Positions 17,959 to 26,975 of a stretch of 64,000 bases of DNA are shown one piece after another; positions within the stretch are counted from its first letter, which is position 1; each line of letters opens with the position of its first letter. This DNA is from Methanogenium sp. (GTDB lineage Archaea; Halobacteriota; Methanomicrobia; Methanomicrobiales; Methanomicrobiaceae): positions 1 to 64,000 of the forward strand of contig JAUVCV010000001.1 in assembly GCA_030595665.1 (NCBI GenBank), written 5' to 3'. The notes under the pieces are model-generated. The model saw nothing but the letters and a program-made list of their open reading frames with translations, was not told where the DNA came from and did not search any database. A program made the translations under genes and the position numbers.

Positions 17959-20900
17959 TATGCCTTCTCCCCGGTGCGGCGTGTTTCAAGGGTTCTGAGT
18001 ATGCTGTTCCGGCAGATTCGGGTATATTCACAGTAGCCTGGGCATTTGTCTGCATCGTCTGCAAGTGGAAATCGGCCGGCGCGAACGCCTGCTGTGGCAC
18101 GGGCTGCCGCAGTCACCGCGTTGTTGATTATTTCCGGGAAGGGGGGGGCGTCTTTTTTCATCTTCTGCACTTTATATGGGGAAAGGGCGTCTGCGTAGCG
18201 GGCGTCATGGACCACCACCGTGTTTGTCACCTTCCGCCTTTTCATTGCGTAGTAGGATGCACCCGCCCCGGCAGCGCCAGTGATCACCTCGAGGGCCCGC
18301 ACATAGAGGGCGAGCTGGAGGGCATTTCCTGCGAGTATTTCAGGCTGTTTTGGGTGTGACCCGGTCTTATAGTCAGTGACAAGAAACGTCCCGTCTGGCA
18401 TACGGTCCACCCGGTCGATGAAGCCCCTGAGGAGAAGGGGAGTCTCCTCTCCCGGCACCGGCAGGGCCACCGGTGCATCATGGATACTGCCTGGACGGTC
18501 CGGGGTGCCGAAGCCTGCTTCAAAGAGGCTTGGCACGAAGGAAGACGAACGGGTATTTGTCTCCTGCAGGATAAACTCCTCAAATAGTCCTGGTCCCAAT
18601 TCGTCTGTGCCGAGTAAGGTCTCCGCTCCGGCCTCCCATGCGGCACCCGGGCGGGCATACCGGGCCAGCGTGGATTCTGCCTCTGCCAGGATACGGGCGG
18701 TTGCCTCTTTTTGTTCCTGCGGTCCCGGCCCGGTGGTATGATCGGTCATCCAGTCATGGTAGAAGAGCTGGCAGACCTCGTGGACGATGGTCCCGTGTGC
18801 GGTGGCGGAGAGATCTCTCTCCTCCTCCGGGAGTGGTTCGGTGCCCAGCACATGGCGCATATAAAACCGGAACGGGCAGGTGACATAATCCTCCAGCATG
18901 GTTGCCGACCAGATGGTATCTCCGGGGTAGCGTTCGGCAAGCATGCCGGGGATCTCCGGGTCAGTGTCCAGCATGCCGTCAAAGGCCGAGTCACAGGAAC
19001 CGTGGCGGTGGAACTCCTCAGCGGTGATGCGGGCAGCCACAGATTCGGCGGTGATGCCCCCCGGCAGCCACACTGAAGGTGGCATGAAGCCATCTCTCAC
19101 GGCATGGCCGGCCCGTTCCATCCGGCTCTCCCCTGAGGCGGGCATGCTGGTGCATCTCCATGTTTCATGTGCAAAGGCATCCTGTGCAGCGGCATAGAAT
19201 GGCGAGGGGATGAGCACCCCGCCGTCACTCTCCGCATGGCTGAGCCAGAGCCGCTCTCCGGCACTCAGGAGGGCGGCGAGGAAGTAGTAGCGTTCTTCCC
19301 GCAGTTTTTCCCGCCGGCGCATCGTGCCCATTGCCCGTTCCTCCTGTTCAGTGGTATAGGGTAGAAGGGACGGGATATCCGGCAGCCGTCCGTCGGTGAG
19401 ATCGGCGATGAAGACGACCGGCAGATGCAGCCCCTGGAGTTCCCGGATACCGCAAATCTGGACAGCATCCGGGTTTGGTTCATGCTCGGGACGTGCCTCT
19501 GCGGCTGCTGCCATGAGGGCAGCGGTAGCCTCACGGATGCTCACTGTCGGTTCTTCCCGTCCGGGGGTACCGGCCATCCGGCCCAGCAGGCTGTGGAATT
19601 CACGCAGGGCGGTATTCTCGCGTTCTTCAACTGTTGCATCCGGTGCCGGCGGGAGGAGTGGGGCATCCCATCTGGTGTAGATATCCCTGAGTGCCTGGAC
19701 ATGACCTGCCATCGTTTTTGGTTTCTCCAGTGTTTGCAGGTCATTGATGAGGGCAGAGACCGTATGTGCCACCCGCTCTGTTGCCATAAGGTCATGTGCG
19801 GCGATCTTCTGCCGGTGGGGAGGATTCGCAGGGTTTTCTGCTGCCTCTCTCAGGCGCTCGGTCAGGTGACTGAACCCTTCCTGCCAGCGGACTGCCCCCC
19901 CCCGGATGCCGGCCTGGCAGGCCCGGTGGTTTATATCACTTCCGGATACCCTCTCTCCGTCTGCATCGTTGAACTGAAAGAATGGCTGGGAGAAGAGCTG
20001 TACAACAGTCTGGCGTTCATAACCGTCTGCGACCACACGTATTGGCAAAAGGAGGGCCTGGACGAGTGGTTCCTGTGCGAGCGGCAGGGTGGCGGACAAG
20101 GCTGCAGGGATACCAAAGTCAGCAAAGATGGCTGAAAGCCGCCCCTCTTCTGCCCGAATGTCAGGCAGGGCGACTGCGATCTCTCCTGGGGGGGTGCCGA
20201 TATGGATAAGGTCACAAATTTGCTGGGCCACCGCCCGAAACTCGGTTCGCCGGTCCGGGAATGTACCACAGGAGAGCGGCACCGGGGGAATGAGGTCTGT
20301 TGTTTCAGAGAAGAGCCACTCCGGTCCATTTCCTGTTTCTGCTGACGGGAGTGCCGCCGGTCCAAATATGGCCTGGTTTGGCCCGGTGGGAGTGAAGACC
20401 ATCCACTCCCCGCCGGTTTCGGTGAGTAGCCTGAGGAAGCGTTCTGCCTCTGGCAACGCTGCATGGATACCATATATACAGCCGGAGAGTCGGACCGGGG
20501 AACGCGTCAGGGCATCTGCCGCGGCGCTGCATACCAAGGAACTGTCCACTACACCCTCTGTGTCCAGACGTGCCCGGTAGTCTGCAAATATGTCACCGAT
20601 GACCCGGCTCTTCTCTCCTGCAACGCTGCCAAGACAGGCGGGATAGTCAATCCCGCGTTCAGCTATTACTCCAAAGAGACGGGAGAGATCCTGAACCAGA
20701 CGTTGTCCTCCTTCCTTTCCCTTGGGGGTGAGAATGCCCCGGTTTGGGTGGGCCCGTATGGCCTGGTGCATGATGACCCGTGCCTTCTCTGCGGGAATGA
20801 TGCGCAGGTCAGGGGCCGTCCGGGCGAGGATGGCCTTTGCCACATCAGTGGGGGTACCTGCAAGTGCCGGGATATGGGGAATGTCCCGGTTGTTCATCAG

Positions 20901-21050
20901 GCTGCGCAGGGTGGATGCGAGGCGTATTGTTGGCAGGCAGAGGACTGCAGAAAATGGGTCTTCCGCTGCACATTTGGTGAAGAACCGGAGGCATTCTTCC
21001 TCTTTTTCTCCCGGTAAAACAGGTATTTTTGTCAGTCTGTCTACGGTCAT
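17958..21050 (-). CDS. addB: AddB-like nuclease with probable Fe-S cluster
   Basis: A large protein of about 1030 residues. The N-terminal part is an inactivated helicase-like region with no clear Walker A. The C-terminal PD-(D/E)xK nuclease shows LRGFIDRVDRMPDG, VTDYKTGSHP and LQLALYV. One Cys in DYVTCPFRFYMRHVLG and three in DKCPGYCEYTRIC match the four-Cys [4Fe-4S] staple of AddB nucleases. I prefer the ATG at 21050, which follows GGGGGA, over the GTG at 21089. It is the first gene of the addB-addA pair, and the two stop/start codons overlap. Confidence 0.85.
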   Translation of the reverse strand: MTVDRLTKIPVLPGEKEEECLRFFTKCAAEDPFSAVLCLPTIRLASTLRSLMNNRDIPHIPALAGTPTDVAKAILARTAPDLRIIPAEKARVIMHQAIRAHPNRGILTPKGKEGGQRLVQDLSRLFGVIAERGIDYPACLGSVAGEKSRVIGDIFADYRARLDTEGVVDSSLVCSAAADALTRSPVRLSGCIYGIHAALPEAERFLRLLTETGGEWMVFTPTGPNQAIFGPAALPSAETGNGPEWLFSETTDLIPPVPLSCGTFPDRRTEFRAVAQQICDLIHIGTPPGEIAVALPDIRAEEGRLSAIFADFGIPAALSATLPLAQEPLVQALLLPIRVVADGYERQTVVQLFSQPFFQFNDADGERVSGSDINHRACQAGIRGGAVRWQEGFSHLTERLREAAENPANPPHRQKIAAHDLMATERVAHTVSALINDLQTLEKPKTMAGHVQALRDIYTRWDAPLLPPAPDATVEERENTALREFHSLLGRMAGTPGREEPTVSIREATAALMAAAAEARPEHEPNPDAVQICGIRELQGLHLPVVFIADLTDGRLPDIPSLLPYTTEQEERAMGTMRRREKLREERYYFLAALLSAGERLWLSHAESDGGVLIPSPFYAAAQDAFAHETWRCTSMPASGESRMERAGHAVRDGFMPPSVWLPGGITAESVAARITAEEFHRHGSCDSAFDGMLDTDPEIPGMLAERYPGDTIWSATMLEDYVTCPFRFYMRHVLGTEPLPEEERDLSATAHGTIVHEVCQLFYHDWMTDHTTGPGPQEQKEATARILAEAESTLARYARPGAAWEAGAETLLGTDELGPGLFEEFILQETNTRSSSFVPSLFEAGFGTPDRPGSIHDAPVALPVPGEETPLLLRGFIDRVDRMPDGTFLVTDYKTGSHPKQPEILAGNALQLALYVRALEVITGAAGAGASYYAMKRRKVTNTVVVHDARYADALSPYKVQKMKKDAPPFPEIINNAVTAAARATAGVRAGRFPLADDADKCPGYCEYTRICRNSILRTLETRRTGEKA

Positions 21051-21157
21051 GCTCAGGTCCCCCGCTGGTACATGACAGTATCTTCGCACCTGAAGGTATT
21101 ACTTCTCACGTTGTGCATGGCACAAAAAAAGGATCGGCAGATGTCACCTGTGAGATG

Positions 21158-21703
21158 TTATCCCAGGGTGGCAATTTTCTGGCCGACTTTTTCTGCGGCC
21201 TCAAGTGCCGCTGTGTCATCTGCGATCTCACCCGGTAAAAATGCCTTGCCAGTCACCGATCCTGCATAGATGAACTCATGGGCATTCGCAAAACCTTCGA
21301 GAGTTTCAAGGGCACGGTCTCCTCCGGAGTCCCCGTTCACTGCCACGGTGACCACATACTTGCCGGAGAGTCTGCGGTCATGCCAGAGAGAATATGTCCG
21401 GTCGATGAAATTCTTCATCTGCCCACATACATCATAGTAATAGACCGGTGTGCCGATTACAAGGACATCACACTCAATCATCTTCTCTGCGACACTCCCC
21501 CAGTCATCATTGATGATGACACATTCCTTCTTTTCTTTGCACTGGAGGCACCCGGTGCACGGGTAGATGTGGTGCCCACCAAGTGAGACAAACTCACAGG
21601 TCGCCTCTGTGTTTGCTTCTGTTGCCGCTTCAAGGATCTTCTTCACGAGATAGGCTGTATTCCCGTTCGCCTGCATGCTCCCTGAGATTCCCAGGATATT
21701 CAT
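21158..21703 (-). CDS. NADPH-dependent FMN reductase-like iron-sulfur flavoprotein
   Basis: The 181-residue flavodoxin-fold protein starts ILGISGSMQANGNTAYL, the FMN phosphate loop, and has a compact Cys motif CTGCLQCKEKKEC as in archaeal iron-sulfur flavoproteins, plus GTPVYYYDVCGQMKNF. It probably carries FMN and a [4Fe-4S] cluster and moves electrons. It lies close downstream of DUF123 on the same strand, 53 bases away. Confidence 0.88.
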   Translation of the reverse strand: MNILGISGSMQANGNTAYLVKKILEAATEANTEATCEFVSLGGHHIYPCTGCLQCKEKKECVIINDDWGSVAEKMIECDVLVIGTPVYYYDVCGQMKNFIDRTYSLWHDRRLSGKYVVTVAVNGDSGGDRALETLEGFANAHEFIYAGSVTGKAFLPGEIADDTAALEAAEKVGQKIATLG

Positions 21704-21756
21704 ATGGGTAGGTCGAATTCAACCTATTTCAGCATTATGGCTGTACTAAATCAACG

Positions 21757-22212
21757 TCAAAATCCGTTGTGACGGGGGATCACCACCGGTATGCACCCAC
21801 AGGAATCAAGGGCATGGCAGCACCCTTTCTGTGGGTTGTCGTTGCGGTACAGAAGATGGGTGATGCACTGGCAGTCACTGCACCCGAATCCCCGCATTCC
21901 TTCTCCCCCGAGACGGCGGGCGAAGGTGCACTCCAGTGGGTTTGTGGTCTTTCCGCAGACGGCCGCTGTGAGCACAAACCGTTTATCTGTAAGCAGGCGG
22001 TCGATGTGCCACCGTGGCCGGTGATCTCCTGTTCCCCGGTACACACGAATATGCCGGTCTACCCGTGCAAGTCCTCCCGATCCAAGGGCGGAACCCACGT
22101 AGATGTACCACCCGGCAGGGAATGTCACCTCACCCAGTGCACCCACAGAAAGCACTGCGCCGTTGGTTTTTAGAATGAGGCCGTAGATGCCTTTCTCCGC
22201 CATCGCCACCAT
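21757..22212 (-). CDS. DUF123 (GIY-YIG-like) protein
   Basis: The protein of about 150 residues matches DUF123: GIYGLILKTNG, GWYIYVGSALGSGGL, RVDRHIRVYRG and RPRWHIDRLL, then a Cys-rich C-terminal part (CSDCQCITHLLY). DUF123 resembles the GIY-YIG nuclease fold and in some archaea is fused to endonuclease III, so a DNA-repair role is possible but not shown. The start may be the ATG at 22212 or the one at 22203. Confidence 0.82.
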   Translation of the reverse strand: MVAMAEKGIYGLILKTNGAVLSVGALGEVTFPAGWYIYVGSALGSGGLARVDRHIRVYRGTGDHRPRWHIDRLLTDKRFVLTAAVCGKTTNPLECTFARRLGGEGMRGFGCSDCQCITHLLYRNDNPQKGCCHALDSCGCIPVVIPRHNGF

Positions 22213-22226
22213 CCTCTATCTTTCTT

Positions 22227-22829
22227 TTAGTAATAACCGATCATCTGGCGTGCCGCCTTGATATGCCGGAACCCGTTCTCTTTTGCGGGCATCCCATGGC
22301 CCGGCCAGATTGCCTGCACATCATAGCCTGCCAGCCGGTCAAGGGAGTGGATCAGTTCCTCCTTTGATCCTCCGGGAAAATCGGTCCGGCCCACGCCGCC
22401 GTCGGCAAATACTGTGTCGCCGGAGATGAGGTTCTCGTCTTCCTGGTCCCAGAGGCATATTGACCCCGGGGTGTGACCAGGCGTATGAATCACCTTCAGG
22501 CCGCCGATGGTATCTCCGTCCTCCAGAGTGCCTGCAAGCGGCACTGCGGGTGTCCGTTCCCCGAACATCGCCGAGAGTGTCACCTCTGAACGCCCATATT
22601 TCAGAGCCGGTTCATCCGCCTCGTGGATGAAGACCTCTGCATCACACATATACGCGATATGGTGGGCATGGGCAATGTGGTCATAGTGGCAGTGGGTCAG
22701 CACAATTGTTGTTATGTCTGAGGCAAAGGCCTCCACCTGCATCGGGGTGACCCCCGCGTCTACGAGCACGTCTCCACAGATATATGCGTTTGCCCAGTAG
22801 CCGTCTCCCGGAATCCATCTCACCTGCAT
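22227..22829 (-). CDS. Metallo-beta-lactamase-fold hydrolase, glyoxalase II-like
   Basis: The 200-residue enzyme has the metal-binding motif LTHCHYDHIAHAHH, GHTPGSICLWD, GDTVFADGGVGRTDFPGG and a final His in WPGHGMPAKE. This is the common glyoxalase II-like branch; the substrate is not known. It is divergent from thiC, with 35 bases or fewer between the start codons, so the two promoters must overlap the coding ends or one transcript is leaderless. Confidence 0.88.
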   Translation of the reverse strand: MQVRWIPGDGYWANAYICGDVLVDAGVTPMQVEAFASDITTIVLTHCHYDHIAHAHHIAYMCDAEVFIHEADEPALKYGRSEVTLSAMFGERTPAVPLAGTLEDGDTIGGLKVIHTPGHTPGSICLWDQEDENLISGDTVFADGGVGRTDFPGGSKEELIHSLDRLAGYDVQAIWPGHGMPAKENGFRHIKAARQMIGYY

Positions 22830-22864
22830 GTAGGATAATAAGGATGCACCACCAAATGTTTGTT

Positions 22865-24136
22865 ATGCAGACCCTTGTCAGGGAGTGCCTCTCCGGTGTA
22901 CCGGACGAGATAGAAGCACTGGCCCGAAGAGAGGGGCTTGATGGGAGAAAGATGGCACGTGATGTCGTGCGGGGACGTATCGTCGTTCCGGCAAATCCAC
23001 GACGTGAACACCGTCTCTGTGCCATCGGGTCCGGCTGCCGGGTAAAAGTAAATGTGAACATCGGGACCTCGGGTGCCCGGTGTGACCCGGCACTTGAACT
23101 GAAGAAAGGGGAAGTGGCCCTTGCAAACGGTGCAGACGCTCTCATGGACCTCTCCACCGGAGGGGATCTCCACGCGATACGTCAAAGTATCCTGGGGCTG
23201 GATACCACCGTTGGAACTGTGCCTATCTATGATGCTGTGCGTCGTGCCGGCAGTGCCCATGATATCACCGCAGATCTCCTCTTCAACACCATCCGTGACC
23301 ACTGCCGTGACGGGGTGGACTTCCTCACCCTGCACTGTGGGGTCAATCGTGATGCATTCGCCTCTCTGCGGCGTGACCCGCGGGTGATGGGTGTTGTCTC
23401 ACGGGGCGGTTCCTTTCATTTGGCGATGATGGATGCGACCGGTGAGGAGAATCCTCTCTATGCAGAGTATGACTACCTGATGGAGATCCTCAGAGAAGAA
23501 GACGTTTGTATCTCCCTCGGTGACGGGATGCGGCCCGGTGCGGTTGTCGATGCCAGCCGCCAGGCAAAGACGGTGGAATATCTCACCCTTGGCACCCTTG
23601 CCGCACGGGCACAGGAACAGGGTGTCCAGCGGATGATTGAGGGGCCGGGCCATATGCCGGTTGACCAGATCACCTACAATGTGAAGATGATAAAGGAGCT
23701 CACCGATCAGGCACCACTCTACCTTCTGGGGCCGCTTGTCACAGACATTGTCCCGGGCTATGATCATATCTCTGCTGCCATCGGCGGGTCGATTGCCGCG
23801 ATGGCCGGTGCAGATTTCCTCTGTATGGTATCTCCCGCCGAACACCTTGCCCTGCCGGATTTGGCAGACATCGAGGAAGGGACGCGGGTGGCAAAAATTG
23901 CCGCACACATCGGCGATACCACCCGTCGGCCTGATACATGGTACACCGAAGGAGAGCGGCAGATGGCCGATGCCCGCCGTGCCCTTGACTGGGACCGGCA
24001 GTTCTCCATTGCAATGTTCCCGGAGCATGCGAAACGAATACATGAACGGGACGGGGAAATCGAGACCTGTTCAATGTGTGGGGACCTCTGTGCGGTGAAA
24101 CTGGTCCGTGACATCCTGAGTGAGAAGAGAGACTAA
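22865..24136 (+). CDS. thiC: Phosphomethylpyrimidine synthase ThiC
   Basis: ThiC is the radical SAM enzyme that turns AIR into HMP-phosphate for thiamine. The protein of about 423 residues covers the archaeal-length family. Visible features are SGCRVKVNVNIGTSG near the N-terminus, TLHCGVNRD, MIEGPGHMPVDQI, GPLVTDIVPGYDHI and the C-terminal cluster motif CSMCGDLCAVK (C-x2-C-x4-C). The start is uncertain: in-frame ATGs at 22844, 22856 and 22865 all precede recognisable sequence, and I chose MQTLVREC. No TPP riboswitch is possible in the short gap. Confidence 0.95.
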   Translation: MQTLVRECLSGVPDEIEALARREGLDGRKMARDVVRGRIVVPANPRREHRLCAIGSGCRVKVNVNIGTSGARCDPALELKKGEVALANGADALMDLSTGGDLHAIRQSILGLDTTVGTVPIYDAVRRAGSAHDITADLLFNTIRDHCRDGVDFLTLHCGVNRDAFASLRRDPRVMGVVSRGGSFHLAMMDATGEENPLYAEYDYLMEILREEDVCISLGDGMRPGAVVDASRQAKTVEYLTLGTLAARAQEQGVQRMIEGPGHMPVDQITYNVKMIKELTDQAPLYLLGPLVTDIVPGYDHISAAIGGSIAAMAGADFLCMVSPAEHLALPDLADIEEGTRVAKIAAHIGDTTRRPDTWYTEGERQMADARRALDWDRQFSIAMFPEHAKRIHERDGEIETCSMCGDLCAVKLVRDILSEKRD

Positions 24137-24431
24137 CATCATCCAGAATTTATTAAGATTCTTTTTTTTTGCGTTTTGCCGTTTATTTCTCTTTTATCTG
24201 TCACCCGGACAGAACTGGAGGATTTCGCCCGCATATGTGGCCATTATGATGTACATAACCTCTCGGTTGCGGATCTCTGCACCATCAATACTGAGATTTC
24301 AGATTATACCCGTATCCGGCATGTATGAGACGGATATACTATTTTTGCGGAGATATACGAGTTTCCACTACAGAACGGTTTATATGAGAACGGTGGTTAA
24401 TGGTTGATAACATACAAGCACAGAGTCTGTT
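24137..24431. other. Intergenic region with poly-T terminator and promoter of the sensor kinase
   Basis: A run of nine T at 24162-24170 follows the thiC stop by about 25 bases and is a likely archaeal terminator. The remaining AT-rich stretch contains TATA-like blocks (for example GGTTTATATGAG near 24379-24386) upstream of the kinase start. No gene is seen. Confidence 0.5.
24162..24170 (+). terminator. Oligo-T terminator after thiC
   Basis: Nine consecutive T residues shortly after the thiC stop fit the U-rich termination signals of archaeal RNA polymerase. Confidence 0.6.
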
Positions 24432-26249
24432 ATGCCATCTGAAGAAAATACCCCCCCAATCACCATTGCCTCATGTGTACAGATAGCCACAGTCATGACT
24501 CGGGAACTGGTGTCTGTCCCGCCAGATGCTACCGTTGCTGCGGCTGCTGCACTGATGACAGAACGCCGGATCGGGAGTTGTCTTGTCATGGATGAAGATA
24601 TTCTCCGGGGGGTCATAACGGAGCAGGATCTTACCCGTAAGGTCGTGGCAGCGGGAGGAAATCCGGTGGAGATTCCGGTCTCAGATATCATGTCGTCACC
24701 AGTGGTCAGCGTTGGCATTGGGGGGACGGTTGGTGAGGCCTCTGACCTGATGATCCGGCACAATATCCGCCGCATTGTGGTGGAAGAGGGAGGTCGGGCA
24801 GTAGGTATTGTGACTGCACGCGACGTGCTTGGGTTTGCAAGTGGCATGAACACCATTCTGCAGGACCTGTCGGGGATGTACGGGACCATGATGTTCCTTG
24901 ACCAGAATATGCAGGTTCTCTGGGTCAACAGACAGCCTGTGGATACCGATGCTGCAGGAAGACCCGGCCCGGTGCACTGCTATGAACTCCTCCATGGCAG
25001 TCCCACCCCCTGCCATGGCTGTCCTCTCACACTCTCCGGCACTACTCCCGAAAGGCCGGTGCGAGCATCAGAGATAATCGACAAAGACCATCGTATCTGG
25101 CAGGTGCAGTGTCATCCGGTCAGTTGGGGTGACGGAAACATCCTTGGGGTGATTGAGTCAGCAATTGAAGTCACCCGCGAACGTGAACTGGAACGGGATC
25201 TTCGTGAACACCGTGACCGTCTGCATGTTGCGGTTGAAGGCGCGGATATTGAGACCTGGTACTACCGTGCAGGCCCTGACGGGACTGCTATCGGGGCAGA
25301 TGGGGGAGTAGTCTTTGCGCCTGACAGCCGGTTTTCCGGAATCGGGGAGATGTTTGGGTATCTGCAGACGCGGGTGCATCCCGATGATCTCCCGGAATTC
25401 CGGGAGATGGTTGAGTCCCTTGTCCTGGGGATAGAGGACTCAGGTGAGGGACGGTTCCGTATTATCATCCCCGGAGGCGGATGGCGGTGGATCCGGGTGA
25501 TGTGCCGGGTCATTGAAATCGCTCCGGACGGGACCGCCGTGGTCATAGCCGGTGTCAATATCGATATCACGGATCTCACCAACTATCAGGCCGCCATTCA
25601 CCGGGCAAATAAAAAACTCAATCTGCTCGCATCAATAACCCGGCATGATATCCTCAACCAGGTGAGCGCCATCATGCTTGCGGGTGAACTGCTGGAGATG
25701 GATGGTTATCTGGATGGGAACAGTGGGCTTGCAGAGACCATTGGGCGAATAATATCCTCTGCAGGCACCATTGAACGCCAGATCCGTTTCACTCAGGAGT
25801 ATCAGGGTCTTGGGGAGGCGGATCCGGAGTGGCAGAATGTTTCACTCCTTGCTGAAAAAGCAGCAACGGAGTTCAGGGAAAATGGCATTACTATTGACTG
25901 TGCATGTGATGGGCTGGACATCTACGCGGACCCGATGTTTGGGAATGTCATTTTTAATATCATTGATAATGCGGTCCGTCACGGGACCGACACGTCCGCT
26001 ATTGGCATACGGTTTACTGATACCAAAGAAGGGGGGATACTTATGGTTGAAGACAACGGGGGGGGTGTCCCTGTTGAACTCAAAGAGCAGATATTCGCCA
26101 GTGGATTTGGTAAAAACACCGGTTTTGGTTTATTTCTCTCTCGTGAAATCCTGGAGATCACCGGCATTTCAATCCGTGAATGTGGAGAACCCGGTGAGGG
26201 AGCCAGGTTTGAGATGCTGATTCCCCATTCCGGATATCATATCGCCTGA
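24432..26249 (+). CDS. CBS-PAS sensor histidine kinase
   Basis: A soluble sensor kinase of 605 residues. Two CBS domains fill residues about 15-140 (VMTRELVSVPPDATV; DIMSSPVVSVGIGG), then a Cys-containing PAS-like domain to about 250, a second PAS fold to about 385, a phospho-acceptor helix with ITRHDILNQVSAIM, and an ATPase domain with the N-box NIIDNAVRHG, MVEDNGGGVP and GFGLFLSREI. The H-D-I-x-N acceptor motif is typical of methanogen kinases. CBS domains suggest sensing of adenosine nucleotides. No response regulator is adjacent. Confidence 0.9.
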   Translation: MPSEENTPPITIASCVQIATVMTRELVSVPPDATVAAAAALMTERRIGSCLVMDEDILRGVITEQDLTRKVVAAGGNPVEIPVSDIMSSPVVSVGIGGTVGEASDLMIRHNIRRIVVEEGGRAVGIVTARDVLGFASGMNTILQDLSGMYGTMMFLDQNMQVLWVNRQPVDTDAAGRPGPVHCYELLHGSPTPCHGCPLTLSGTTPERPVRASEIIDKDHRIWQVQCHPVSWGDGNILGVIESAIEVTRERELERDLREHRDRLHVAVEGADIETWYYRAGPDGTAIGADGGVVFAPDSRFSGIGEMFGYLQTRVHPDDLPEFREMVESLVLGIEDSGEGRFRIIIPGGGWRWIRVMCRVIEIAPDGTAVVIAGVNIDITDLTNYQAAIHRANKKLNLLASITRHDILNQVSAIMLAGELLEMDGYLDGNSGLAETIGRIISSAGTIERQIRFTQEYQGLGEADPEWQNVSLLAEKAATEFRENGITIDCACDGLDIYADPMFGNVIFNIIDNAVRHGTDTSAIGIRFTDTKEGGILMVEDNGGGVPVELKEQIFASGFGKNTGFGLFLSREILEITGISIRECGEPGEGARFEMLIPHSGYHIA

Positions 26250-26333
26250 GTGCGAGGAACCCGGTTTTTTAAGAGAAAGGTATACCTGCCGGGAAGATAA
26301 TAACAGGTTACCAGACAGGGGGACACAGGAAAT

Positions 26334-26756
26334 ATGCCAGAGAAGATACGGGTATGCCCGGTGTGTGGGAACCCGCTTCCCGGAGGAATGACCGGACTCT
26401 GTCCGTCCTGCAGGAAATGGGAGGAGTCTGCGCTCCCTCCCCCACATAAAAATGTGCATGCGGCAGTTGTGCTTTCGTTCTTCTTCCCTGGCTTCGGGCA
26501 GGTCTATAACGGGCAGTACAAAAAGGGCCTCCTTGTGCTGGTCGCAACAATATCCGGTCTATATTTATTTCTTGTTCCGGGTCTTGTTATCCTCTGCGCC
26601 GGTGTCTATGATGCCTACCGGACGGCTCTGCGGCAGAACGCCGGCACCCTGCCATTTTCTGAGATGCATCTCTACCATGTTGTCCTGTATGTCCTCATTT
26701 TCATTCTCGTCTGCTTTGGTGCGATGTCGGTTTCATCGGTCTTTATGATGCAATGA
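26334..26756 (+). CDS. Zinc-ribbon TM2-like membrane protein
   Basis: The 140-residue protein begins with a zinc ribbon (CPVCGNPLPGG, then CPSCRK), followed by a TM2-type unit (VLSFFFPGFGQVYNGQYKKG and a second hydrophobic segment) and one more membrane segment near the C-terminus. The function is unknown. It stands alone on the plus strand. Confidence 0.78.
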   Translation: MPEKIRVCPVCGNPLPGGMTGLCPSCRKWEESALPPPHKNVHAAVVLSFFFPGFGQVYNGQYKKGLLVLVATISGLYLFLVPGLVILCAGVYDAYRTALRQNAGTLPFSEMHLYHVVLYVLIFILVCFGAMSVSSVFMMQ

Positions 26757-26975
26757 ATGGGACATTTCTCTATTTTGCGGTTTTTGTGGATGCATCACAT
26801 TGGATGGATGAACAGCCGTTTTTGCATGGTGAGGATCGCTGAGCGCTTCTGAAGCATCCTGTGTTCAAAAATGTCTGAATTGAGTCTCTTACGATATTTT
26901 GTTTTACCCGTGTCCGGGCCCCTGTTTTTAGCTCAAACCTTTCTTTTAAGATGCTGACCTGCAAATATCAGGACA
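26757..26975. other. Intergenic, no gene seen
   Basis: No frame looks coding. The last 30 bases carry T-rich and AT-rich blocks that may be the promoter of the next gene. Confidence 0.5.

Noticed and set aside
22830-22864. TPP riboswitch upstream of thiC
   Set aside because: At most 35 bases separate the divergent starts, too short for the aptamer.
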